NCBI GenBank assembly: GCA_036824045.1
Contig: DAITAZ010000040.1
Coordinates: 1-33,549 of the forward strand
DNA: 33,549 nt
Reading direction: 5' to 3'
Origin: DAITAZ01 sp036824045
GTDB lineage: Bacteria > Pseudomonadota > Gammaproteobacteria > Burkholderiales > Rhodocyclaceae
The notes under the pieces are model-generated. The model had not been told where the DNA came from. It did no database searches and saw only the letters and a program-made list of their open reading frames with translations. A program made the translations under genes and the position numbers. Position 1 is the stretch's first letter. Each line of letters begins with the position of its first letter. Shown here in pieces: positions 8,178 through 14,954 of the stretch.

Positions 8178-9143
8178 TCAGGCTACCCGGTTGCGCGGCG
8201 CCCCGGCAACAAAGGCTTCGATATTGTCGATGCACTGATCGGCCAAAGCCTGCATGGCCTCTTGGGAGGACCAGGCCACGTGGGGCGTGACGATCAGGTT
8301 GGGTAGGTCCGCCGCAAGCAGGGGAGGATTGCCGACGGGGGGCTCCACCGAGAGCACATCAATACCCGCCCCAGCGATGGTGCCCGCCTGCAAAGCCGCG
8401 AGCAGGGCTGACTCGTCCACCAGCCCGCCCCGCGCAGTGTTGATCAACACGCTGCCCGGCTTCATTGCCGCCAGTTCGGCTGCGCCGATCAAGTGGCGGG
8501 TTTCCTCATTGAGGGGGCAGTGCAGGGTCAGAACGTCTGCCTCCCGCAGTACCTCGTCGAACGGTGTGCGCCCTGGCCGCGTCACTCCCGCGCCGCGCCG
8601 CTCGGCAAGCAATACATGCATCCCGAACGCCTCGGCCAGCCGGGCGACCCCTTGTCCGAGCGAACCGCCACCGACAATGCCCAGCGTACTGCCGTACAGG
8701 TCCCGAATCGGATGGTCGAAAAGGCAAAACGCAGTCGAACGCTGCCAGTTGCCCGCCGCGAGGGACATTCGCCACCCCGGCAGGTTGCGGCGCAGCGCCA
8801 GCATGAGCATCAGAACGTGTTCGGGCACGGTGCGCACCGCATAACCTCGCACGTTGCTGACCACGATGCCGGCCTCCCTGCAGGCCATCAGGTCCACGTT
8901 ATCGGTGCCCGTGGCGGCCACCGCCACCATCTTCAACCGTGGCAATCCGGCGATCGCCGGCCCCCGCAGCGGCACCTTGTTCACGATGGCGATGGTGGCA
9001 TCCGCCAGCCGTTCCGCCAGCAGAGGCTCGGAGGTAGCCGGGTACTCGGTCCAGCGGTGGGGAAACGTCGGGGTACGCATCGAGGCGCGAACGGAGTCGG
9101 CCTCCAGAACCACCACGTGATGAAAATCGGCTTCTCGGGTCAT
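8178..9143 (-). CDS. D-isomer-specific 2-hydroxyacid dehydrogenase (glycerate dehydrogenase-like)
   Basis: A 321-residue NAD(P)-dependent dehydrogenase. The Rossmann glycine motif GGGSLG is at 158-163 and the catalytic triad is present: Arg238 in NTARGG, Glu267 in VEPP and His288 in TPHVAW. Length and sequence resemble the hydroxypyruvate reductase/glycerate dehydrogenase group; a lactate-type substrate is also possible. The residue after the second beta strand is in LLAERR rather than the usual Asp-containing NAD pocket, so cofactor choice is uncertain. The ribosome site before ATG 9143 is weak. It is cotranscribed with lutC, suggesting that the pair handles 2-hydroxyacids together, for example interconverting a 2-oxo acid and the D-hydroxyacid. 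Confidence 0.88.
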   Translation of the reverse strand: MTREADFHHVVVLEADSVRASMRTPTFPHRWTEYPATSEPLLAERLADATIAIVNKVPLRGPAIAGLPRLKMVAVAATGTDNVDLMACREAGIVVSNVRGYAVRTVPEHVLMLMLALRRNLPGWRMSLAAGNWQRSTAFCLFDHPIRDLYGSTLGIVGGGSLGQGVARLAEAFGMHVLLAERRGAGVTRPGRTPFDEVLREADVLTLHCPLNEETRHLIGAAELAAMKPGSVLINTARGGLVDESALLAALQAGTIAGAGIDVLSVEPPVGNPPLLAADLPNLIVTPHVAWSSQEAMQALADQCIDNIEAFVAGAPRNRVA

Positions 9144-9219
9144 GGCCGCGAGTCTCGAGCCTGCGCACTCCGCCTGCCAATTGGGGATTCCCCCGGCGCA
9201 GCACAGCCATGCCCGGGAG

Positions 9220-9249
9220 TTGACACTCTGAATTTCAGAGTACTAAACT
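9220..9249 (+). promoter_or_regulatory. sigma-70 promoter of the 9278-10668 operon
   Basis: A perfect -35 box TTGACA at 9220-9225 is followed after 18 bases by TAAACT (9244-9249), a four-of-six -10 box; TACTAA at 9241-9246 is an alternative. The first operator palindrome fills the spacer and overlaps the last base of the -35 box, and the second overlaps the -10 and the start region, so the promoter should be shut when both are occupied. Confidence 0.65.
9225..9241. promoter_or_regulatory. operator 1, perfect palindrome
   Basis: ACTCTGAATTTCAGAGT is a perfect 8-1-8 inverted repeat between the -35 and -10 boxes. Its near twin lies 22 bases downstream, centre to centre, which places both on the same face of the helix. 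The likely ligand is the winged-helix regulator encoded at 10330-10668 in the same operon (inference). Confidence 0.75.
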
Positions 9250-9263
9250 CTGCATTACAGAGT
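9247..9263. promoter_or_regulatory. operator 2, near-perfect palindrome
   Basis: ACTCTGCATTACAGAGT repeats the operator at 9225-9241 with the six-base arms ACTCTG/CAGAGT conserved and only central changes. It ends three bases before an ATG (9266) that therefore has no room for a ribosome site, supporting use of the downstream ATG at 9278. Confidence 0.75.
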
Positions 9264-9277
9264 ACATGGAGACCCCC

Positions 9278-10333
9278 ATGAGCCAGGACGCCCTGCAGCA
9301 ACTCCAGGCCATCCACAGCATGCTCCACGCCGGCCATCGCAGCATCCGGGTAGAGCGCCCGACCTTGCTGCTTTGGGGCGCGACAGGCGGCTTCCTCACC
9401 ATTGCGACCGAGTGGCTGATCACCGCAGAGCGTATTCCGGTGCTCTGGCAACGGGCGCTGGCGGTGGTGGTATGGCTCGCGGCAGTGCTCGGGTTGGCGG
9501 GCTGGGCGGATTTCCGCTTGCGCAGCCGACGTGCCCAGGCCCGGGAGGAAACACTCTCCTTTGTTCACGGGCAAGTGGCCAAGGCCTCGTGGATGCTGGT
9601 CGGAATGGGCCTGCTGTTTTCCTTCGCCATGTTCTTCTTCGGCGGCGGCACCATGATCTACTGCCTGTGGGTGATCCTCTTCGGGCTGGGTATCTACATC
9701 CACGGCTTGTTTTCCGAACGGGTGGTGGAATGGATCGGCATCGCCCTGATCCTGGTCGGCGTGGCCGCCCTGGCCGCCCAGCTCAACTACCAGGCAACCC
9801 GGTGGCTGGCCGCCTCCTGTTTCGGCATCGGACTGCCCCTGCTGGCCCTGCTCCTGGGCCGGCCGCGCATGGCGTCCTTCCCCCGTCAGTTGGGACTTCT
9901 GACGATATGGTTGCTGGCGGTGATCGCGCCCCCCCTGGCCGCGCTGCAACTGGCCGGGTCGGCGCCGGCGCCTGAAGGCCCCCCGCAGAGCCTTGAGCAT
10001 TACCTGGCCAACCGCCCGGCCGGCACGCAGGTCGTCCGCCTGCCGGCCGGCACGACCGTCGGACTTGGCGTGGAGATCGGCAGCCCACTGCTCCATGCGC
10101 CCACTGAAGCTCGTTTGCCCCTCAAGCTTGATCACCCGGTTGACGTCGTCGTGCGCGACGGCGTCCCCGACGGGCGGTACCGGATCGGCGAACATCCCTG
10201 GCACGAAATACGGGAGGGCGTGCTCACGCTGCGCATTTACCGCTTCCGCCCGGAGTTACGGCCCGCAGAAGGTGCGGTCATCACGGCCGAAGCCGAACTG
10301 AGCATCGAAGGCGCGAAAGGGCATGCCAAATGA
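9278..10333 (+). CDS. polytopic membrane protein of unknown function
   Basis: A 351-residue protein with about seven hydrophobic segments (roughly 28-48, 56-78, 104-123, 125-144, 151-169, 174-193, 206-226) followed by a soluble C-terminal domain of about 115 residues (from 235), rich in beta-type sequence such as GTTVGLGVEIGSPLL and VDVVVRDGVPDGRYRIG, most likely outside the cytoplasmic membrane. The N-terminus (MSQDALQQLQAIHSMLHAGHRSIRVERPTLLLWG) is amphipathic. I do not recognise a named family. The start at 9278 has GGAG six bases upstream; the in-frame ATG at 9266 abuts the operator. Its stop overlaps the regulator start by four bases. A membrane protein co-encoded with its own small regulator suggests an envelope or signal-responsive role; no enzymatic motif is seen. 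Confidence 0.85.
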   Translation: MSQDALQQLQAIHSMLHAGHRSIRVERPTLLLWGATGGFLTIATEWLITAERIPVLWQRALAVVVWLAAVLGLAGWADFRLRSRRAQAREETLSFVHGQVAKASWMLVGMGLLFSFAMFFFGGGTMIYCLWVILFGLGIYIHGLFSERVVEWIGIALILVGVAALAAQLNYQATRWLAASCFGIGLPLLALLLGRPRMASFPRQLGLLTIWLLAVIAPPLAALQLAGSAPAPEGPPQSLEHYLANRPAGTQVVRLPAGTTVGLGVEIGSPLLHAPTEARLPLKLDHPVDVVVRDGVPDGRYRIGEHPWHEIREGVLTLRIYRFRPELRPAEGAVITAEAELSIEGAKGHAK

Positions 10334-10668
10334 GCGAACTACCCAGCCTGGACCCGACGCTGCATCAACCCGTCCGCACCCAAATCGTGGCCTATCTGGT
10401 TGGGCGGCAGGAAGCGACGTTCTCGGAATTGAAGCGCGTGCTGGGAATGACGGACGGCAACCTTGACGCCCACCTCAAGAAGCTTCTGGCGGCGGAGTAC
10501 CTGACCCAGCGCAGGGAAACTTCCGGCCCCCGTGCGCAGACGCTGTTCGCGCTCTCACCCCGAGGCCTGGAAGCGCTGACCTGCTACACCCGGCAGCTCC
10601 AGTCCTTGCTCGCGCTGGGTGCCACCACTCCCCTGCCAGCCGGCAACGCAGAACCCAAGCCGCTCTAA
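10330..10668 (+). CDS. small winged-helix DNA-binding regulator (HTH_34-like)
   Basis: A 112-residue regulator comprising one winged-helix domain: a first helix (HQPVRTQIVAYLV), then TFSELKRVLGMTDGNLDAHLKKLLAAEYL as the helix-turn-helix and recognition helix, and a wing with TQRRETSGPRAQTLFALSPRG. This is the pattern of the ArsR/MarR-like HTH_34 family, in which a small dimeric regulator is encoded with a membrane protein. It lacks metal-binding Cys residues of classical ArsR. The start ATG overlaps the upstream stop (ATGA). Autoregulation through the two ACTCTG-type palindromes at 9225-9263 is the simplest reading. Confidence 0.87.
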   Translation: MSELPSLDPTLHQPVRTQIVAYLVGRQEATFSELKRVLGMTDGNLDAHLKKLLAAEYLTQRRETSGPRAQTLFALSPRGLEALTCYTRQLQSLLALGATTPLPAGNAEPKPL

Positions 10669-10701
10669 TACCGCCCCCGGAAATCCCCCTTCCCGCCATC
10701 C

Positions 10702-10720
10702 CGGGCTCCCTGGGAGCCCG
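10702..10720. terminator. strong hairpin between regulator and lipoprotein genes
   Basis: CGGGCTCCC and GGGAGCCCG form a perfect 9-base inverted repeat around a single T (in RNA, about seven pairs with a five-base loop). There is no T-run after it, so it is a poor intrinsic terminator; it may instead be an attenuating or processing hairpin, placed 24 bases before the next ATG and partly upstream of its ribosome site. Confidence 0.4.
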
Positions 10721-10744
10721 ATTCACGTCTGTAAGGAGACCCTC

Positions 10745-11152
10745 ATGATGTCCACTTGCCGCCACCTTCTCGTCCTGGCGAGCCTCTCCGCCCTTTCCGC
10801 CTGCGCCAGTCTGGGCGGCGCACCGAACGATCAGGCGCTCGCCGGAGCGCCGGTCGTACGCTTTGGCGAATCGCCGCCAAACGGCGAGCACTTCATCCTC
10901 CACTTTGCCGCGGGTCAGGCCATCCCCATCGTTTCGCGGCTGCACGGCAACGCCCTGACCCAGCCCAGCGAACAGACCCAGACCGTCACGCTGAACCGGG
11001 ATCTGTACGTCTATCGGGACTGGCTGAGTTTCGACCGCAAGACCTGGAAACCCAGCCGCGATGTGCTTGACCTGCGGGTGAACGTCCGGGTGCCCGGCCC
11101 TTTGCATCCCAAACCCGGATTGATCGAGTTGAAAGCTGACTGGCGTTCGTGA
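10745..11152 (+). CDS. putative lipoprotein
   Basis: A 135-residue protein with a lipoprotein signal: positively charged start, hydrophobic core HLLVLASLSALSAC and lipobox LSAC with the acceptor Cys near residue 21. The mature part has no motif I can name; it contains a probable beta-sandwich stretch (GEHFILHFAAGQAIPIVSRLHGNAL, QTQTVTLNRDLYVYRDWLSFD). The start at 10745 is fixed by TAAGGAG seven bases upstream; a second ATG follows at once. Its stop overlaps a GTG start of the next small ORF (GTGA), so the following genes may be translationally coupled to it. Envelope location is likely; function unknown. Confidence 0.8.
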   Translation: MMSTCRHLLVLASLSALSACASLGGAPNDQALAGAPVVRFGESPPNGEHFILHFAAGQAIPIVSRLHGNALTQPSEQTQTVTLNRDLYVYRDWLSFDRKTWKPSRDVLDLRVNVRVPGPLHPKPGLIELKADWRS

Positions 11153-11409
11153 CAGGGCACTCCCCACCCATAGGCAATTCGCACCTGGCCACCGCCATGG
11201 CGGTGGCAGTTGCCCTGCACGCCCTGTTGCTCAGCTTTCCAGTTTCCATCATTGAACCGGCAATCACCTCAACACCGCTCCGAATTGTGATTCGGCCCGC
11301 CAGGGAGCGCCCCGAGCCCCCGGTCAGGAGCAATTCCAAGCCGGAAAAACGCCTCTCTCAAGTGGCTGCGCCCCCCACTCACCTTCAACGCCACAGTCTG
11401 AACAAGTGA
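11149..11409 (+). CDS. small protein with TonB-like N-terminal anchor
   Basis: An 86-residue ORF starting with GTG at the lipoprotein stop. It has one hydrophobic segment (HLATAMAVAVALHALLLSFPVSII), whose ALHALLL pattern is what TonB-like transducers show at their N-terminus, then LRIVIRPARERPEPP, a Pro/Arg-rich linker typical of proteins that cross the periplasm. There is no C-terminal TonB domain; the frame stops at 11407-11409 within another GTGA overlap. It is either a genuine short anchored protein or the front half of a gene whose remainder is in the next ORF. Confidence 0.5.
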   Translation: MTGHSPPIGNSHLATAMAVAVALHALLLSFPVSIIEPAITSTPLRIVIRPARERPEPPVRSNSKPEKRLSQVAAPPTHLQRHSLNK

Positions 11410-11762
11410 GATCGACGCCGATCACCACACTTTCACGCATCCGCCGTGCCGGCGTCGCGCACCCGCCCTCGGGTCTGGACCTGGCGGCGAATGCGCTGCT
11501 CAGAGCGCGCACCCTCCCCCACCAGGACCGCCCTGCCCCGGGTACGGCCAATCAAGCCATCGCACATTACATCCCTCCGGCAGGTAGCCCCCCGCGAGGG
11601 GTAAAGGCGAACGAACAACGGCTCATGGGGGCCAATGACAGCACACGGGTCAGGATCACCCGGAGCGATGGCAGCCACTATTGCCTGCAGGCGCCTTTCG
11701 AGCCCGGGATGAGCCAAGTCGCCCCTCCACTTGCCACCGTTGCACATTGCGGGGATCGTTGA
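11406..11762 (+). CDS. hypothetical protein, possibly second half of the preceding gene
   Basis: A 118-residue ORF opening with GTG overlapping the previous stop and lying in a different frame. Its C-terminal end is ordered-looking: STRVRITRSDGSHYCLQAPFEPG, then ATVAHCGDR, with two Cys that could form a disulfide. I have the impression of betaproteobacterial periplasmic proteins that have an N-terminal TonB-like anchor, a Pro-rich linker and a short C-terminal domain with this YC...C ending; if so, 11149-11762 is one gene broken by a frameshift near 11400. The overlapping GTGA stop/start also permits two separately translated products. No function can be given. Confidence 0.4.
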   Translation: MRSTPITTLSRIRRAGVAHPPSGLDLAANALLRARTLPHQDRPAPGTANQAIAHYIPPAGSPPRGVKANEQRLMGANDSTRVRITRSDGSHYCLQAPFEPGMSQVAPPLATVAHCGDR

Positions 11763-11793
11763 AAAAAGGGAGGGTGAAACGCCCGTTACGCAG

Positions 11794-13206
11794 CTACCGC
11801 CTGCGCCGCTCGGCGTACAAATCGCGGAAGGTCTTGCCCCGGGGCGCAGGTAGATCCCGCCCCTCCGTCCATTCAGGCGCGAGCCCGAAGACCTGTATGC
11901 GGTCCCCTCCGTCCGCCAGCCAGCGCAAATAGCGCGCCCCCAACCTGGCCGCAAGGGCGTACAGCCAAGGTTTCGTGGCAATCCAAGCCCAAGCCTTGAG
12001 CGCAAAACGCTCCGACCAGGGACGGAGCCCTCCATCGGTCTGCGCCTGACGCAGTTGCCGCAACAGCCCCGGTAGGGGAATGCGCACCGGGCAGACACTC
12101 CCGCACTGGTTGCAAAGCGTCGACGCATGGGGTAGATCCAACGCATTGCCGATTCCGGTGTACAGCGAAGTCAGCACCGCACCCATCGGGCCGGGATACA
12201 CCCAGCCGTAGGCATGCCCACCCAGGGTCTGGAATACCGGGCAATGGTTCATGCACGCACCGCAGCGGATGCAGCGCAGCATCTCCTGAAATTCTCCGCC
12301 CACCAGCCCGGCCCGGCCGTTATCCACCAGGATGTAGTAGAGATGCTCGGGGCCATCCAGATCACCTGCCTGCTTCACCCCGGTACACACGGAAACGTAG
12401 TTGGAAATGCTCTGCCCCGTGGCCGAGCGGGGCAACAACCGCATGAGGGTGGCAAATTCCTCGAGGGTGGGGACCACCTTCTCAATGCCCGTGATTACCA
12501 CATGCACCCGAGGCAGTGTGGTCACCATGCGGCCGTTGCCCTCATTCGTCACCAACGCCACCGATCCCGTCTCGGCAATGAGGAAATTGCCACCGGAGAT
12601 GCCCATGTCGGCACTCAGGAAGTGCTCCCTCAGCACTTCCCGCGCCTCGCGGGTCATCGCCTGAATGTCCTCCTGCCGCGGGCGGCGGTGGGTCCGCTCG
12701 AAAAGATCCGAAACCTCTTCCTTCGATTTGTGGAATGCTGGCGCGATGATGTGGGCGGGCGCCTCGTTGTCATTGATCTGCAGGATGTACTCGCCCAGGT
12801 CCGTTTCCACCGGTGCGATGCCCGCATCGCGCAACGCTTGGTTGAGCCCGGCCTCCTCGGAAAGCATCGACTTGGACTTGACCACCTTCTGCACGCCATG
12901 GCGGCTGGCGATGTCCACCACGAGGCGCGCGATCTCGGCGCCGTCCCGCGCCCACAGCACCCGGGCCCCTTGGGCGGTAGCGGTGGATTCAAAACGCTCG
13001 AGCCAGATGTCCAGATCCTGGAGCACCCGGTCCCGAATGGCGGTGCCGGCGTCCCGCAAAGCCTCGAAGTCCCCGCCATACGCCGCAATAGCCGCGGCAC
13101 GCGCGTCGACGAACTTGCCTTTCGCTTTCCTGAGGTTGGACTGGAGGACGGCATCGGCAAGCTTTTCGCCCACCCGCGCCTTGAAAAACATGGCCTGGCT
13201 GCGCAT
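11794..13206 (-). CDS. lutB: LutB, iron-sulfur subunit of lactate utilisation
   Basis: A 470-residue protein with a large LUD domain (about 70-300, including SKSMLSEEAGLNQALRDAGI and GISGGNFLIAETGSVALVTNEGNGR) and a C-terminal ferredoxin-like part. Two cluster motifs are intact: C312IRCGACMNHCP (Cys 312, 315, 318, 322) and C365NQCGSVCP (Cys 365, 368, 372). The family acts with LutA and LutC to oxidise L-lactate to pyruvate. ATG 13206 overlaps the lutA stop by one base (TGATG), with GGGGA upstream; TTG 13209 is an alternative. The usual lutC is not next in line; instead the opposite-strand block 9278-11762 intervenes. Confidence 0.93.
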   Translation of the reverse strand: MRSQAMFFKARVGEKLADAVLQSNLRKAKGKFVDARAAAIAAYGGDFEALRDAGTAIRDRVLQDLDIWLERFESTATAQGARVLWARDGAEIARLVVDIASRHGVQKVVKSKSMLSEEAGLNQALRDAGIAPVETDLGEYILQINDNEAPAHIIAPAFHKSKEEVSDLFERTHRRPRQEDIQAMTREAREVLREHFLSADMGISGGNFLIAETGSVALVTNEGNGRMVTTLPRVHVVITGIEKVVPTLEEFATLMRLLPRSATGQSISNYVSVCTGVKQAGDLDGPEHLYYILVDNGRAGLVGGEFQEMLRCIRCGACMNHCPVFQTLGGHAYGWVYPGPMGAVLTSLYTGIGNALDLPHASTLCNQCGSVCPVRIPLPGLLRQLRQAQTDGGLRPWSERFALKAWAWIATKPWLYALAARLGARYLRWLADGGDRIQVFGLAPEWTEGRDLPAPRGKTFRDLYAERRRR

Positions 13207-13931
13207 CAATCATCCCCCGCCAGCACTTCGGCCACATGCAGCACCTGCGTGGTTTCATCCCCCATGCGGCGCAGGCGTCCCTCGATATTGAGCATGCACC
13301 CCAGGTCACCCAACACCACTGCATCCGCGCCGGTGGCACGGATGGCGTCGCATTTGCGCTGGACAATAGCTGCCGAGAGCTCTCCGAACTTGGCGGAAAA
13401 CGCGCCCCCGAATCCGCAGCATTCCTCGCAACTTGGCATCTCCTGAAGCAAGAGCCCCGGCAGCCTTCCCAGCAACTCGCGCGGTTGCTTTTTGATGCCG
13501 AGTTCCCGCAGGCCCGAACAGCAATCGTGATAGGTCATGGTTCCCGTTCGCCGTCCCGGCAAGGCCGCGGGCGGACATATCCGGGTCAGGAAGTCGGTCA
13601 GCTCAAAGGTACGTCCGGCAAGCGCTGCAGTACGCTCGGCCCACGCGGCATCATCCGCCAGCAAGGCAGGATAGTGGGCACGGAGCATGCCTGCGCAGGA
13701 GCCGGACGGCACCACCACGTACTCGCAATCCTCGAACTCCGCTACCAGCTTCTTGGCCAGCAACCGGGCACCCGCCCGATCACCGGCGTTATACCCCGGC
13801 TGACCACAACAGGTCTGCCCCTGCGGAACCACTACTCGGCAACCCGCCTCCTCCAGCAACTTGAGGGCAGCAAAGCCAATTCCCGGCCGCATCAGATCCA
13901 CCAGACAGGTGACGAACAAACCGACTCGCAT
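13206..13931 (-). CDS. lutA: LutA, CCG-domain subunit of lactate utilisation
   Basis: A 241-residue protein with two cysteine-rich CCG repeats: the first has Cys9, the pair C41-C42 in QTCCGQPGYN and Cys in PSGSCAGM; the second has HDCCSGLRELG, CEECCGFGG and LGDLGCMLN. These repeats bind iron-sulfur clusters in LutA, GlcF and heterodisulfide reductase subunits. ATG 13931 is chosen because GGAG lies seven bases upstream and the family starts MRVGLFVTCLVD; the longer frame to 13958 has no site. It is the first gene of lutAB and diverges from the iclR gene, which probably controls it. Confidence 0.93.
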   Translation of the reverse strand: MRVGLFVTCLVDLMRPGIGFAALKLLEEAGCRVVVPQGQTCCGQPGYNAGDRAGARLLAKKLVAEFEDCEYVVVPSGSCAGMLRAHYPALLADDAAWAERTAALAGRTFELTDFLTRICPPAALPGRRTGTMTYHDCCSGLRELGIKKQPRELLGRLPGLLLQEMPSCEECCGFGGAFSAKFGELSAAIVQRKCDAIRATGADAVVLGDLGCMLNIEGRLRRMGDETTQVLHVAEVLAGDD

Positions 13932-13996
13932 GGGGATCTCCGGCCTGAATAAGGACAATTGGCGGCGTTGCGCTGAGACGCCGTTTCATCTGGTGA

Positions 13997-14026
13997 ATTG
14001 GACCATCTGCTATAGTGTGGGCCAAT
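13997..14026. promoter_or_regulatory. candidate IclR-type operator spanning an extended -10
   Basis: ATTGGACC (13997-14004) and GGGCCAAT (14019-14026) form an inverted repeat (seven of eight pairs) with a 14-base spacer. The spacer holds TGCTATAGT (14008-14016), an extended -10 box for plus-strand transcription towards iclR. No good -35 is present, as expected for extended -10 promoters. The location between divergent lutA and iclR suggests an operator read by the IclR protein; this is inference. Confidence 0.5.
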
Positions 14027-14046
14027 CAGGGTTAACAGTATGCGCC

Positions 14047-14064
14047 CACGGGCTTGTGCCCGTG
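14047..14064 (+). other. leader hairpin upstream of iclR
   Basis: CACGGGC-TTGT-GCCCGTG is a perfect 7-base stem with a four-base loop, lying in the predicted untranslated leader of iclR between the -10 box and the GTG start at 14101. It could affect stability or translation. It has no T-run and so is not an intrinsic terminator. Confidence 0.45.
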
Positions 14065-14100
14065 CAGCGGGCACCTCCACCAACCACCGGGCTAACGGCC

Positions 14101-14880
14101 GTGTCAGGCTCAGAAACCAAGAATCCCATCCAGGTCATCGAGCGGATGATGAAGTTGCTCGACGTCCTTTCCTACTATCACGAGCCGGTGGCGCTCAAGC
14201 AACTGGCCATGGAGACAGGTTTGCATCCGTCCACCGCCCACCGCATCCTGGGGGCCATGAGCACGGCCGGTTTCGTCGAACGGAGTGACGCGGGCGCCTA
14301 CCGGCTCGGAATCCGCCTGCTGGAGCTAGGAAACCTGGTCAAGTCCCGCATCAACATTCGCGATACAGCCCTTCCCCTGATGCAACGCCTGCATCAGGAA
14401 ACGGGAGAAAGCGTGAATCTGGGGATCCGCCAGGATGACGAAATCGTCTACGTGGAGCGAACTTCGGGTGGACGCTCTTCGGTGCGGGTCGTTCATATCG
14501 TCGGCGCCCGCGCCCCGCTACACACCACCGCCACTGGCAAGCTGTTCCTGGCCGACGAAGGCTCATTGAAAGCCAAGGAATACGCCCGCCGCACCGGCAT
14601 GCCCGCCAATACCGAGGCTTCCATCACCTCACTCCCCATGCTCGAGAAGGAACTGGACAAGGTGCGCCGCCACGGGGTGGCCTTTGACTTGGAAGAAGTC
14701 GAGGTCGGTGTTCGCTGCATCGCTGCCGGAATCCGCGACGATAGCGGCGAACTCGTCGCCGGGCTATCCCTCTCCACCCCGGCAGACCGCTTCAACCCCG
14801 ACTGGGCACCACTGGTGCGAATGACTGCAGACGAAATCTCGGCCAACCTGGGCTACATCAAACCCGTCCGCCGAATCTGA
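14101..14880 (+). CDS. IclR family transcriptional regulator
   Basis: A 259-residue regulator. An N-terminal winged helix is seen at about 9-70 (IQVIERMMKLLDVL, LKQLAMETGLHPSTAHRILGAM, then GAYRLGIRLLELG), followed by the IclR effector domain (ESVNLGIRQDDEIVYVERTSG, APLHTTATGKLFLA, GVAFDLEEVEVGVRCIAAGI with the conserved Cys). The start is not certain: GTG 14101 gives a family-like N-terminus (SGSETKNPIQVIERM) but has no strong ribosome site, and the open frame extends back to 13861 through the promoter. Family members sense small organic acids. Position, divergent from lutAB, points to control of lactate genes, where LldR/FadR types are more usual. Confidence 0.9.
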   Translation: MSGSETKNPIQVIERMMKLLDVLSYYHEPVALKQLAMETGLHPSTAHRILGAMSTAGFVERSDAGAYRLGIRLLELGNLVKSRINIRDTALPLMQRLHQETGESVNLGIRQDDEIVYVERTSGGRSSVRVVHIVGARAPLHTTATGKLFLADEGSLKAKEYARRTGMPANTEASITSLPMLEKELDKVRRHGVAFDLEEVEVGVRCIAAGIRDDSGELVAGLSLSTPADRFNPDWAPLVRMTADEISANLGYIKPVRRI

Positions 14881-14904
14881 CCGTTCTTTCCGGGCCTGAA
14901 AAGC

Positions 14905-14932
14905 GCAACGGCGGGCTCAAGCCCGCCGTTGC
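14905..14932 (-). terminator. bidirectional-position hairpin, terminator of pbpG-like gene
   Basis: GCAACGGCGGGC (14905-14916) pairs perfectly with GCCCGCCGTTGC (14921-14932) around loop TCAA. Read on the minus strand it is followed by GCTTTTC, so it can terminate the endopeptidase transcript; on the plus strand, after iclR, there is no T-run. It lies between two convergent genes and may stall both. Confidence 0.75.
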
Positions 14933-14954
14933 CCATCCCGTACGTACTGGACGA

